Assembly (NCBI GenBank): GCA_045587485.1
Contig: JAZNCI010000085.1
Location: 1-64,000, forward strand
Direction of reading: 5' to 3'
DNA: 64,000 bases
From: SIG440 sp045587485
Lineage (GTDB): Bacteria; Bacillota; Clostridia; Monoglobales; Monoglobaceae
The notes below the pieces were generated by a model. That model worked only from the letters and a program-made list of their open reading frames with translations, searched no databases and was not told the DNA's origin. Positions 42,909 through 51,959 of this stretch are shown here, one piece after another (positions within the stretch are counted from its first letter, which is position 1; each line of letters begins with the position of its first letter). A program made the position numbers and the translations under genes.

Positions 42909-42982
42909 CAAGTGTATTTTGTAATATTGGGATAGTGCGGTGTTTCGCCAATCCCGGCACTTACAGCGCAAGGTGAAATAAA

Positions 42983-43231
42983 ATGGAACGAATTAAACAA
43001 AATCCGCATGTGGTTGGGCTTAAACAGTCTAAAAAGGTTATTGAATCGGGAAAGGCAAAGTTGGTTTTTGTTGCTCGCGATGCAGACAGCCATGTGGTTT
43101 TTCCGCTGGAAAGACTTTGCGGTGAAAAAAGCGTAGAGGTGATTTACGTCAATAATATGAAGGAGCTTGCAAAGGCTTGTCATGTTGAGGTTCCCACTGC
43201 GGTAGCAACAATTTTAGGTAAGGACGCATAG
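42983..43231 (+). CDS. rplGB: L7Ae-like ribosomal protein (YbxF family)
   Basis: An 82-residue protein of the L7Ae/L30e/S12e kink-turn-binding fold (VVGLKQSKKVIESGKAKLVFVARDAD). In Firmicutes this gene sits just before rpsL, as here. It likely binds kink-turn RNA; the role in the ribosome is minor. No rpoB/rpoC lies upstream, unlike the usual Firmicutes order. Confidence 0.88.
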   Translation: MERIKQNPHVVGLKQSKKVIESGKAKLVFVARDADSHVVFPLERLCGEKSVEVIYVNNMKELAKACHVEVPTAVATILGKDA

Positions 43232-43292
43232 TATGCGTTTTTATACAGGAACATCTGTTCCCGTTAAAATTATATATAGGAGGTGAAAATAA

Positions 43293-43712
43293 TTGCCAAC
43301 ATTTAACCAATTAGTTAAGAAAGGCAGACAGACTGCGGAAAAGAAATCAACTGCTCCTGCACTTCTCAAAGGTTTTAACACCATTAAAAAGAAGTACACA
43401 GATCAGGATTCGCCGCAGAAGAGAGGTGTTTGTACTTCTGTTAGAACAATGACACCCAAAAAGCCTAACTCAGCACTCCGTAAGGTTGCCAGAGTTCGTC
43501 TTACAAATGGTATCGAAGTATCAGCTTATATTCCCGGTATTGGACACAATCTCCAGGAGCATAGCGTAGTGCTTATTCGTGGCGGTAGAGTTAAGGACCT
43601 CCCTGGTGTACGTTATCACATTATCCGTGGTACACTTGATACACAGGGCGTTCAGAAACGTAACCAGTCAAGATCTAAGTATGGTGCAAAGAGACCGAAA
43701 GATGCAAAGTAA
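43293..43712 (+). CDS. rpsL: 30S ribosomal protein S12
   Basis: A 139-residue S12: MPTFNQLVKKGR start, KRGVCTSVRTMTPKKPNSALRK, GHNLQEHSVVLIRGGRVKDLPG. The start codon is TTG 43293 behind AGGAGGTG. K of TPKKPNS, where streptomycin-resistance changes occur, is wild type. Confidence 0.96.
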   Translation: MPTFNQLVKKGRQTAEKKSTAPALLKGFNTIKKKYTDQDSPQKRGVCTSVRTMTPKKPNSALRKVARVRLTNGIEVSAYIPGIGHNLQEHSVVLIRGGRVKDLPGVRYHIIRGTLDTQGVQKRNQSRSKYGAKRPKDAK

Positions 43713-43740
43713 GACAAAATTTTTAGTATGAAAATTACTT

Positions 43741-43806
43741 TATAGTGCGTATTACTATTTGTATATATTGGGTTCAGCCCCGGTTGTATATAGTATATAG
43801 CACTAG
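43741..43806 (+). promoter_or_regulatory. possible hairpin between rpsL and rpsG
   Basis: TAGTGC (43743) and GCACTA (43800) can close an imperfect AT-rich hairpin with a GGG-TTCAG-CCC tip. In E. coli S7 represses translation by binding this intergenic site; a comparable role here is speculative. Confidence 0.3.
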
Positions 43807-43869
43807 CAGTATCCTTAAGGGTATTGAGTACCTTGTGGATATTATTCACAAAGAATGGAGGGAAGATAA

Positions 43870-44340
43870 GTGCCAAGAAAAGGACATATTGCACGTCGTG
43901 ACGTGTTGCCGGATCCTATGTACAACAGTAAGACTGTTACTCGTCTTATCAACAATATTATGCTCGACGGCAAGAAGGGTGTTGCTCAGGCTATCGTTTA
44001 TGATGCGTTTGAAATCATAAAGGAAAAAACAGGTAAAGATCCTGTTGAAGTTTTTGAGGATGCAATGAATGCTGTTATGCCTGTATTGGAGGTTAAAGCA
44101 AGACGTGTCGGAGGTGCTAACTATCAGGTTCCAATCGAAGTTAGAGCCGAAAGACGCGAAACACTGGGCCTCAGATGGATCACACTCTATGCAAGACAGA
44201 GAAGCGAAAGAACAATGGCTGAAAGACTTGCAAACGAGCTTATGGATGCAACAAACAGCACAGGCGGTGCTTTCAAAAAGAAAGAAGACACACACAAAAT
44301 GGCAGAAGCGAATAAAGCATTCGCACACTTCCGCTGGTAA
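43870..44340 (+). CDS. rpsG: 30S ribosomal protein S7
   Basis: A 156-residue S7: MPRKGHIARRDVLPDP start, VEVFEDAMNAVMPVLEVKARRVGGANYQVP, C-terminal KMAEANKAFAHFRW. GTG start at 43870 behind GGAGG. Primary 16S rRNA binder of the small-subunit head. Confidence 0.97.
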   Translation: MPRKGHIARRDVLPDPMYNSKTVTRLINNIMLDGKKGVAQAIVYDAFEIIKEKTGKDPVEVFEDAMNAVMPVLEVKARRVGGANYQVPIEVRAERRETLGLRWITLYARQRSERTMAERLANELMDATNSTGGAFKKKEDTHKMAEANKAFAHFRW

Positions 44341-44467
44341 TCTCGCTTTAAAAATTGTCTCATCTTTGGCGAATGTGCTCAGCTTGAAAAAATACTCATG
44401 TATATCATATACACTCCGTTTTTTTCAGCCTCGCATTCACCAAATCTAAAACAATTTTTTGTGCGAG
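44341..44467. repeat. long imperfect hairpin repeat, unit 1
   Basis: A roughly 127-bp inverted-repeat unit: CTCGC...GCGAG ends, AAATTGT/ACAATTT, TTTGGCGAATGTG/CGCATTCACCAAA, with a central ATGTATATCATATACA palindrome. It recurs immediately as unit 2. No ORF. Confidence 0.65.
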
Positions 44468-44600
44468 AGAAGTTTTGCTTTGAAATTTACTTCATCTTTG
44501 GCGGCGTTGTTCGGTGACGAAAAATGCTCATGTATATCATATACATTCCGCTTTTTCGCACCTCACATCCACCAAATCTAAAGCAAATTTCTTCGCAAAA
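44468..44600. repeat. long imperfect hairpin repeat, unit 2
   Basis: Second tandem unit with the same TCATCTTTGGCG and CTCATGTATATCATATACA blocks and a matching CCACCAAATCTAAAGCAAAT arm. Arms differ from unit 1 but each unit still pairs with itself. The pair fills the rpsG-fusA gap and should fold into two large stem-loops in the mRNA. Confidence 0.65.
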
Positions 44601-44665
44601 TCCCATACGGATATTAAGCCAATTTTCGATTAAATTAACACATTTATGTGTTGAAAGGAGTTACT

Positions 44666-46777
44666 ATGGGTAGAGCGTATTCGCTTGAAAGAACAAGAAA
44701 TATCGGCATTATGGCTCACATCGATGCCGGAAAGACTACTACTTCAGAACGTATCTTGTATTACACAGGTATCAACCATAAACTTGGTGAAACCCATGAA
44801 GGCGGCGCTACTATGGACTGGATGGCTCAGGAGCAGGAGCGTGGTATCACAATTACCTCTGCTGCTACAACCTGTTTCTGGGAACCCAAGGAAGGCCCTT
44901 ACGCAGGTCAGAAGCACAGAATCAACCTTATCGATACTCCCGGACACGTTGACTTTACTGTTGAAGTTCAGCGTTCGCTGAGAGTTCTTGACGGTTCTGT
45001 TACTGTTATGTGTGCTAAGGGTGGTGTTGAACCCCAGTCAGAAACAGTTTGGCGTCAGGCTGACGAATACAAGGTTCCCCGTATGATATTTGTTAACAAA
45101 ATGGATATCATGGGTGCAGATTTCTATAACGTAGTAAACATGATTCGTGAAAGACTCAATGCAAACGGTGTTCCGATTCAGCTCCCTATCGGCGCTGAGG
45201 ATACATTCGTTGGCATCATTGACCTTATGAATATGGAAGCCGAGATTTATGATGATGAACTCGGTAACAACTATCACAAGGATGCTATTCCTGCTGATAT
45301 GGTTGACAAGGCTCAGGAATATCATGACAAGATGGTTGAAGCAATTTGCGAAACTGACGAAGAACTTCTTGAAAAGTACTTCGGCGGTGAAGAAATTACA
45401 GTTGCTGAACTTAAGGCTGCACTTCGTCGTGCAACCATCAACAACGAAATCGTACCTGTTCTTTGCGGAACAGCATACAGAAACAAGGGCGTTCAGCTGC
45501 TTCTTGATGCGGTTATTGAATATATGCCCGCACCAACAGATGTTCCTAACATCAAGGGTGTAAATCCTGATACAGAAGAAGATGATGAAAGACCGTCATC
45601 TGATGATGCGCCTTTTGCAGCTCTTGCGTTTAAGATTGCAACAGACCCATTCGTTGGTAAGATTTGTTTCTTCCGTGTATATTCGGGTACACTTGAAAAG
45701 GGTTCACATGTTCTCAACTCCTGCAAAGGTAAGAGAGAGCGTATGGGTAGAATTCTTCAGATGCACGCAAACCACAGAGAAGACCTTGATATCGTATACT
45801 CTGGTGACATTGCTGCTGCAGTTGGTCTCCAGAATACAACCACAGGTGAAACACTTTGTGACGAAAAGCATCCTATCATCCTTGAGTCTATGAACTTCCC
45901 TGAACCGGTTATTCGTGTTGCTATTGAGCCCAAGACAAAAGCAGGTCAGGAAAAGATGGGTATTGCTCTTGCAAAGCTTGCAGAAGAAGACCCCACATTT
46001 AAGACATATACCGACGAAGAAACAGGTCAGACAATCATTGCAGGTATGGGTGAGCTTCACCTTGAAATCATTGTTGACCGTCTCCTTCGTGAATTTAAGG
46101 TAGAAGCAAATGTTGGTCAGCCTCAGGTATCTTACCGTGAAGCATTCCGTAAGCCCGTTGATGTTGAGCACAAGTATGCACGCCAGTCAGGTGGTAAGGG
46201 TCAGTACGGTCACGTACTTGTTAAGTTCGAACCCCTTGAAGAAGGCGAAGGATATATATTCGAGAATAAGGTTGTCGGCGGTGCTGTTCCAAAGGAATAT
46301 ATCCCCGCTGTTGACGCAGGTATCCAGAGTGCTATGCTCAACGGTGTTCTTGCAGGTTATAACGTAGTTGACCTCAAGGCTACACTTTATGATGGTTCTT
46401 ACCACGAAGTCGACTCTTCTGAAATGGCATTTAAGATTGCTGCATCAATGGCATTCAAGGACGCTATGAGAAAGTCAGACCCTGTCCTCAAAGAACCTAT
46501 CATGCTTGTTAACGTAATAACACCTGATGATTACCTTGGTTTTGTTATCGGTGACCTGAGCTCAAGACGTGGTATGATTAAATGCCAGGAATCAAGATCA
46601 GGCGGCGTTACACAGGTTACTGCTGACGTTCCCCTTTCTGAAATGTTCGGTTATGCAACTGTTCTCCGCAGTGGCACACAGGGACGCGGTCAGTATTCTA
46701 TGGAGCCTTCGCACTACAGCGAGGTTCCCAAGTCTGTTCAGGATAAGATTATCAGCGACAGAGCAAAGAGTGAATAG
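44666..46777 (+). CDS. fusA: elongation factor G
   Basis: A 703-residue translocase GTPase: P-loop AHIDAGKTTTSERIL, effector region QEQERGITITSAATT, DTPGHVDFT and NKMD. Start ATG 44666, 5 nt after AAAGGAG; the ORF extends upstream without support. Confidence 0.97.
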   Translation: MGRAYSLERTRNIGIMAHIDAGKTTTSERILYYTGINHKLGETHEGGATMDWMAQEQERGITITSAATTCFWEPKEGPYAGQKHRINLIDTPGHVDFTVEVQRSLRVLDGSVTVMCAKGGVEPQSETVWRQADEYKVPRMIFVNKMDIMGADFYNVVNMIRERLNANGVPIQLPIGAEDTFVGIIDLMNMEAEIYDDELGNNYHKDAIPADMVDKAQEYHDKMVEAICETDEELLEKYFGGEEITVAELKAALRRATINNEIVPVLCGTAYRNKGVQLLLDAVIEYMPAPTDVPNIKGVNPDTEEDDERPSSDDAPFAALAFKIATDPFVGKICFFRVYSGTLEKGSHVLNSCKGKRERMGRILQMHANHREDLDIVYSGDIAAAVGLQNTTTGETLCDEKHPIILESMNFPEPVIRVAIEPKTKAGQEKMGIALAKLAEEDPTFKTYTDEETGQTIIAGMGELHLEIIVDRLLREFKVEANVGQPQVSYREAFRKPVDVEHKYARQSGGKGQYGHVLVKFEPLEEGEGYIFENKVVGGAVPKEYIPAVDAGIQSAMLNGVLAGYNVVDLKATLYDGSYHEVDSSEMAFKIAASMAFKDAMRKSDPVLKEPIMLVNVITPDDYLGFVIGDLSSRRGMIKCQESRSGGVTQVTADVPLSEMFGYATVLRSGTQGRGQYSMEPSHYSEVPKSVQDKIISDRAKSE

Positions 46778-46813
46778 TTGTATAGCTTTTTCAAACTTTT
46801 TTTAAAAAAGCTA

Positions 46814-46842
46814 TTGAAAACTGTTCATTTTTGTAGTAAAAT
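46814..46842 (+). promoter_or_regulatory. promoter of tuf
   Basis: -35 TTGAAA (46814-46819), 17-bp spacer, -10 TAAAAT (46837-46842): a private promoter in addition to any read-through from fusA. Confidence 0.65.
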
Positions 46843-46888
46843 AATTAGTAAATTAATTAACTTATATCCAAGTTAGGAGGAAATAAAA

Positions 46889-48091
46889 ATGGCAAAAGCT
46901 AAATATGAAAGAACCAAACCCCATGTTAACATTGGTACTATCGGCCACGTTGACCATGGTAAAACAACTCTTACTGCTGCAATCACAAAGGTGCTTGCTA
47001 TGGACGGTAAGGCTCAGTATGAAGCTTACGATATGATCGATAAGGCTCCTGAGGAAAGAGAAAGAGGTATCACAATCTCTACAGCTCACGTTGAGTACGA
47101 AACAGAAGCACGTCACTATGCACACGTTGACTGCCCCGGACATGCTGACTATGTTAAGAACATGATTACCGGTGCTGCTCAGATGGACGGTGCTATCCTC
47201 GTTGTTTCTTCTGCTGATGGTCCTATGCCCCAGACAAGAGAGCACATTCTGCTTTCACGTCAGGTTGGTGTTCCCAAGATTGTTGTATTTATGAACAAGG
47301 TTGACCAGGTTGACGATCCCGAACTTCTCGAACTCGTTGAAATGGAAATTCGTGACCTTCTCTCAGAATACGAATTCCCCGGTGATGAAATCCCGATCGT
47401 TAAGGGTTCAGGTCTTGCAGTTCTTGAATCTGCATCAACAGATCCTTCAGCTCCTGAATATGCTTGCATTAAGGAACTTATGGATGCAGTTGACGCATAC
47501 ATTCCTACACCTGAAAGAAAGAGCGATCTTCCCTTCCTTATGCCCGTTGAGGACGTATTCTCAATCACAGGCCGTGGTACAGTTGCTACAGGTAGAGTTG
47601 AAAGAGGTACTCTTAACCTTTCTGATGAAGTTGAAATCGTTGGTCTTGCTGACGAATCACGTAAGGTAGTTGTTACAGGTATCGAAATGTTCAGAAAGCT
47701 TCTTGATCAGGCTGAAGCTGGTGATAACATCGGTGCTCTTCTCCGTGGTGTTCAGAGAAATGAAATCGAAAGAGGACAGGTTCTTGCAAAGCCCGGCACA
47801 ATTCATCCTCACACAAAGTTCAAGGGTGAAGTTTACGTTCTGACCAAGGAAGAAGGCGGACGTCATACTCCTTTCTTCACAAACTACAGACCTCAGTTCT
47901 ATTTCAGAACAACTGACGTTACTGGTGTAGTTAACCTTCCTGAAGGTACAGAAATGTGTATGCCTGGTGATAATGTTACAATGACTGTTGAACTTACAAC
48001 AACAATTGCTGTTGAAGAAGGTCTCCGTTTCGCTATCCGTGAAGGTGGACGTACAGTTGGTTCAGGTGTTGTTACTGAAATCATTGAATAA
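46889..48091 (+). CDS. tuf: elongation factor Tu
   Basis: A 400-residue EF-Tu: GHVDHGKTTLTAAI, DCPGHADYVKNMITGAAQMDGAILVVS, NKVDQVDD, C-terminal domain ending VVTEIIE. AGGAGG before ATG 46889. Ends in a strong terminator. Confidence 0.98.
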   Translation: MAKAKYERTKPHVNIGTIGHVDHGKTTLTAAITKVLAMDGKAQYEAYDMIDKAPEERERGITISTAHVEYETEARHYAHVDCPGHADYVKNMITGAAQMDGAILVVSSADGPMPQTREHILLSRQVGVPKIVVFMNKVDQVDDPELLELVEMEIRDLLSEYEFPGDEIPIVKGSGLAVLESASTDPSAPEYACIKELMDAVDAYIPTPERKSDLPFLMPVEDVFSITGRGTVATGRVERGTLNLSDEVEIVGLADESRKVVVTGIEMFRKLLDQAEAGDNIGALLRGVQRNEIERGQVLAKPGTIHPHTKFKGEVYVLTKEEGGRHTPFFTNYRPQFYFRTTDVTGVVNLPEGTEMCMPGDNVTMTVELTTTIAVEEGLRFAIREGGRTVGSGVVTEIIE

Positions 48092-48116
48092 TTAATGCAA
48101 AACATTATGTTTGCTA

Positions 48117-48150
48117 AAATATCCGTTCCATTTGGAACGGATATTTTTTT
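48117..48150 (+). terminator. terminator of tuf
   Basis: AAATATCCGTTCCA (48117-48130) pairs with TGGAACGGATATTT (48133-48146), followed by a T-run. Confidence 0.9.
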
Positions 48151-48158
48151 GTGCACAA

Positions 48159-48187
48159 AACAACCCGAGCATTTGCTCGGGTTGTTG
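48159..48187 (-). terminator. terminator-like hairpin for tmcAL
   Basis: AACAACCCGAGC (48159-48170) pairs with GCTCGGGTTGTT (48175-48186). It lies at the 3' end of the minus-strand tmcAL gene. Confidence 0.65.
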
Positions 48188-48190
48188 CTA

Positions 48191-49336
48191 TTAGATTTTA
48201 AATAGTTCGTAAAGTTTGTCGAAGGTACGCTCCATTTCCCAAAAGGCTTTGATTTCAGGGTTTTTCAGCTTGTTTATCTGGGATGTGTTTCTGACTATGG
48301 GAAGACTCGCGGTCTTTTTCATTTTTGAAATAAGTTCCTGCCCTCTTTCGTTGTGGTCAAGAATTTTTATATACGGAACATCCATACTGCGGTGTTGGTC
48401 GGTAATTCCAAGATAAGCAGAAAGAAGTATGCGGCGAATTCTGCTGTGAGTATACCGCTTGGTTTTTATCAGGCCTGCAAGTTCGCTGATGCTTTCGGCG
48501 GTTAATGCGGCGGCTTTAATGCGATTTTCCATACCCTCGCCTACATCACAGATTTCTGCAAGAGTTTCCGTTGGCATCTTTATAATTTCTGCAACAATTG
48601 ACTTTTCCATTGAGCTGATGCAATGGATGTTGGCGTCTTTGAAAATTTGGCGACAACTGTCTGGAATAAATGGAAAGGCGTTAGCAACTTCGCCCTTGGC
48701 AATCAGCTGCCGCAGATGTGTTGCCGAGGCAAAACCGTCGGTAGATGTGGTAGAATCGTGGCCGGCACCCTTGCGTTTGACAGCGATAGGAGTTATATTA
48801 CTGTTGAGTTTGTATAGAGCCTTGCAATACTCAATGGAAAGAATATTATTAGGTGAGTTGATTAGTTCTGCAGCATCACTGCCGAGAATTTGTGCTATGG
48901 CAATGGCTCTTGCAACAGGATACGACATACCTTTACCAAGCTGTTCTTTTAACAGTGCAGAAAACTCTGCTGTTTCATTGCATAAAAGAGTTGCAATTTC
49001 TTTGATTTGCTGAATATCGTCACATTCTGTACCAAAGGAAAGAAAATCCACAATCCCCAAGGCGTTGGCTGTTGAAACACCGCCTTGTGCAAAAAATTCT
49101 GCCGATTGCATGGCAAACACCGTGGGTAGCTCAATCACTAAATCAACACCTGATGCAATGGCTGCTCTGGCACGCAGCTTTTTTGAGAATATTGCAACAT
49201 CGCCACGCTGAACATAGTTGCCGCTCATTATGGCAACAATAAAATCAGCTCCACACAGTTCTTTTGTGCGTGCAATTTGATACTCGTGACCCTTGTGAAA
49301 GGGATTGTATTCGCAGATTATTGCGGTGGTTTTCAT
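48191..49336 (-). CDS. tmcAL: tRNA(Met) cytidine acetate ligase
   Basis: A 381-residue nucleotidyltransferase-like protein (former YlbM). It makes N4-acetylcytidine at the wobble base of elongator tRNA-Met from acetate and ATP. The HxGH motif is in ICEYNPFHKGHEYQI, and MSGNYVQRGDVA and GVDLVIELPTVFAMQSAEFFA are typical. Next to pta-ackA, which handles acetyl-phosphate and acetate, its substrate. Single gene on this strand. Confidence 0.9.
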   Translation of the reverse strand: MKTTAIICEYNPFHKGHEYQIARTKELCGADFIVAIMSGNYVQRGDVAIFSKKLRARAAIASGVDLVIELPTVFAMQSAEFFAQGGVSTANALGIVDFLSFGTECDDIQQIKEIATLLCNETAEFSALLKEQLGKGMSYPVARAIAIAQILGSDAAELINSPNNILSIEYCKALYKLNSNITPIAVKRKGAGHDSTTSTDGFASATHLRQLIAKGEVANAFPFIPDSCRQIFKDANIHCISSMEKSIVAEIIKMPTETLAEICDVGEGMENRIKAAALTAESISELAGLIKTKRYTHSRIRRILLSAYLGITDQHRSMDVPYIKILDHNERGQELISKMKKTASLPIVRNTSQINKLKNPEIKAFWEMERTFDKLYELFKI

Positions 49337-49425
49337 AAAATTCTCACTCCTTAGATTTAGTATACCTTATCATAAGCCTAAAATAAAGTATTTTTGTCAA
49401 AAAAATAAAAAATTTAGTTTTTTTC

Positions 49426-49454
49426 TTGCATAAGTTTGGAAATTGTAGTATACT
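49426..49454 (+). promoter_or_regulatory. promoter of pta
   Basis: -35 TTGCAT (49426-49431), 17-bp spacer, -10 TATACT (49449-49454). Confidence 0.7.
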
Positions 49455-49497
49455 ATTATGTGGATAAATTGATAATTTATATATACGGAGGCGTAAT

Positions 49498-50496
49498 ATG
49501 AGTAAGTTTTTGGAAACAATAAAGGAGAGAGCGAAAACCGATAAAAAGACAATTGTTCTTCCTGAATCGATGGATGCCAGAATTTATGAAGCGGCAGAAA
49601 AAATTCTTAAGGAGGATTTTGCAAACATTATTATTGTGGGTACCCCTGAAGAGGTTGAAAAGTACAGTAAGGGCTATGACATTACAGGTGCTACAATTAT
49701 CAATCCCTTCACATACGAAAAGACAGAAGAATACATTAATCTTTTCGTTGAATTGAGAAAGTCTAAGGGCCTTACATACGAAGAGGCAAAGGCAACTGCT
49801 CTTGGTGACTATATGTATTATGCATGCCTGATGGTTAAAGCTGGCGATGCTGACGGTGTTGTTTCAGGTGCTTGTCACTCAACTGCAAACACTTTGAGAC
49901 CCAGTCTGCAGATTATTAAGACCAAGCCAGGCACAAAGCTTGTTTCTGCTTTCTTTGTTATAGTTGTTCCCGATTGCGAATACGGTGCAAACGGAACATT
50001 TATCTTCGGCGACAGCGGTCTGGTTCAAAACCCCAATCCTGAGGAATTGGCTGCGATTGCTGCTTGCTCGGCAGAGTCTTTTGAACTTCTTGTCCAGGAG
50101 GAAGCAATTGTTGCAATGCTTTCACACTCATCAATGGGCAGTGCAAAGCACGATGATGTAACAAAGGTTGTTGAAGCAACAAGAATCTGCAAGGCCGAAA
50201 ACCCCAACCTTAAGGTTGACGGTGAACTTCAGTTGGATGCTGCAATTGTTCCCGAAATTGGTGAATCCAAGGCTCCGGAAAGCTCTGTTGCAGGGCATGC
50301 AAATGTTCTTGTGTTCCCTGACCTTGATGCAGGAAACATTGGCTATAAGCTTGCACAGCGCCTTGCAAAGGCAGAGGCTTACGGCCCTGTAACCCAGGGT
50401 ATTGCGATGCCTATCAATGACTTGTCACGTGGTTGCAGTGCTGATGATATCGTTGGTGTTGTTGCAATCACTTGTGTTCAGGCACAGAAGAATTAA
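49498..50496 (+). CDS. pta: phosphate acetyltransferase
   Basis: A 332-residue Pta exchanging acetyl-CoA and acetyl-phosphate. Typical: TIVLPESMDARIYEAA, GACHSTANTLRPSLQIIKTKPG, VFPDLDAGNIGYKL. GGAGG upstream. Together with ackA it forms the fermentative ATP-yielding acetate branch. Confidence 0.96.
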   Translation: MSKFLETIKERAKTDKKTIVLPESMDARIYEAAEKILKEDFANIIIVGTPEEVEKYSKGYDITGATIINPFTYEKTEEYINLFVELRKSKGLTYEEAKATALGDYMYYACLMVKAGDADGVVSGACHSTANTLRPSLQIIKTKPGTKLVSAFFVIVVPDCEYGANGTFIFGDSGLVQNPNPEELAAIAACSAESFELLVQEEAIVAMLSHSSMGSAKHDDVTKVVEATRICKAENPNLKVDGELQLDAAIVPEIGESKAPESSVAGHANVLVFPDLDAGNIGYKLAQRLAKAEAYGPVTQGIAMPINDLSRGCSADDIVGVVAITCVQAQKN

Positions 50497-50504
50497 TAAT
50501 TTCG

Positions 50505-50691
50505 AAAGGAAGTATTAACGTGTAGAATCACGTTAACCCTTATATTTAAATTGCACCGTCGAAATTTTCGCACAAAGTGCGAAACGACGATGTGAGTAAT
50601 CTCCATTTTACGCCTTATCCTGCCCACGGATAAGAGCCAGGAGATTTCAAAATAATTGTTTGTGGGCGGAAAGGCTATGGAGATTAATATG
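50505..50691 (+). promoter_or_regulatory. structured pseudoknot leader, copy B (before ackA)
   Basis: Same three-part layout as 27212-27386. Hairpin 1 is TTAACGTG...CACGTTAA. Hairpin 2 has a CGTCG/CGACG stem with the bulged AT and GAAATTTT...GAAA internal loop. In domain 3, CTTATCC/GGATAAG presents the loop TGCCCAC, which pairs with GTGGGC (50662) beside GGAAAGG, and AATCTCCAT (50598) pairs with ATGGAGATT (50677). The change ATAT to ATCT in one arm is matched by ATAT to AGAT in the other. Confidence 0.65.
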
Positions 50692-51888
50692 AAAATTTTG
50701 GTTATAAACGCAGGCAGCTCTTCTCTTAAGTATCAGCTTATCAATATGGAAACCGAGCAGGTTATGGCAAAGGGTCTTTGCGAGAGAATAGGAATTGAGG
50801 GTTCAAAGCTCAATCATACTCCTGCAGGCGGCGAAAAGAATGTTATTGAAAAGAATATGAAAGACCATTCAGATGCAATAAAGATGGTGCTTGATGCCCT
50901 TACTGATGCAAACTACGGCGTGATTTCGGATATGAGTGAAATTGCTGCAGTTGGTCACCGTGTTGTTCACGGCGGAGAAACCTTCAGTGGTTCTGTAATC
51001 ATCAATGACGAGGTTAAAAAGGCGCTTGAAGCTTGTGTTCCGCTTGCACCTCTTCATAATCCGGCAAACCTTATCGGTATTGCGGCTTGTGAAGCAGCTA
51101 TGCCCGGCGTTCCGCAGATTGGCGTATTTGACACCGCTTTCCACCAAACAATAACAAAAAAAGCGTATATGTATGCTGTGCCTTATGAACTTTATGAAAA
51201 GCATAAAATCAGAAGATACGGTTTCCACGGCACATCACATAAATATGTATCTCAGGAAGCTGCAAAGATGCTTGGCAAAAAGCCTGAGGAACTCAAGATG
51301 ATTACATGCCATATGGGTAACGGTTCAAGTATTACAGCTGTTGAAGGCGGTAAGTCTGTTGATACATCAATGGGCTTTACACCTCTTGCGGGTGTTGTTA
51401 TGGGTACACGTTGCGGTGATATTGACCCGGCTATCGTAAAATTCATTGCTGAGGCAGAAGGTATGTCAATTGCTGATGTTGACGCACTCCTTAATAAGCA
51501 GTCGGGTGTTCAGGGTATTTCAGGCGTAAGCTCTGACTTCCGTGATCTTGAGGCTGCTCAGGCAGAGGGCAACGAAAGAGCAGCTCTTGCCCTTGATATG
51601 TTTGTTGAAAGTGTAAGAAAGTTCATCGGTTCATATATGGTTAAAATGGGAGGCGTTGATGCAATCATCTTTACAGCAGGCATAGGCGAAAATACCCCCG
51701 TTATGCGTGATGCCATAACAAAGAACTTAGAGGTGTTCGGTATTAAGGTTGACTCTGAAAAGAACGAAAAGGCAATCCGTGGTGCACAGATGGATATCTC
51801 CGCAGCAGATTCAAAGGTTAAAATTCTGGTTGTTCCCACAAACGAAGAACTGATGATTGCAAAAGAAACTCTTGAACTTCTTAAATAA
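50689..51888 (+). CDS. ackA: acetate kinase
   Basis: A 399-residue AckA: MKILVINAGSSSLKYQL, RVVHGGETFS, FHGTSHKYVS, NTPVMRD region. It converts acetyl-phosphate and ADP to acetate and ATP. I use ATG 50689 because it gives the canonical N-terminus; ATG 50677, four codons earlier, comes from the shared leader. The ribosome site is 14 nt from 50689 and 2 nt from 50677, both unusual. Confidence 0.96.
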   Translation: MKILVINAGSSSLKYQLINMETEQVMAKGLCERIGIEGSKLNHTPAGGEKNVIEKNMKDHSDAIKMVLDALTDANYGVISDMSEIAAVGHRVVHGGETFSGSVIINDEVKKALEACVPLAPLHNPANLIGIAACEAAMPGVPQIGVFDTAFHQTITKKAYMYAVPYELYEKHKIRRYGFHGTSHKYVSQEAAKMLGKKPEELKMITCHMGNGSSITAVEGGKSVDTSMGFTPLAGVVMGTRCGDIDPAIVKFIAEAEGMSIADVDALLNKQSGVQGISGVSSDFRDLEAAQAEGNERAALALDMFVESVRKFIGSYMVKMGGVDAIIFTAGIGENTPVMRDAITKNLEVFGIKVDSEKNEKAIRGAQMDISAADSKVKILVVPTNEELMIAKETLELLK

Positions 51889-51899
51889 AAATTAAGGAT

Positions 51900-51937
51900 A
51901 AAACAGGGCTGTCCGTGTATAGACAGCCCGTTTTGTT
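51900..51937 (+). terminator. terminator of ackA
   Basis: AAAACAGGGCTGTC pairs with GACAGCCCGTTTT, with a one-base bulge, followed by a T-rich stretch. Confidence 0.75.
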
Positions 51938-51959
51938 ACTTTTGCAAAGGAGGCGGAAT

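Noticed and set aside
43741..43806. Firm S7 autoregulatory site
   Set aside because: Pairing is imperfect and AT-rich; retained only as a low-confidence feature.
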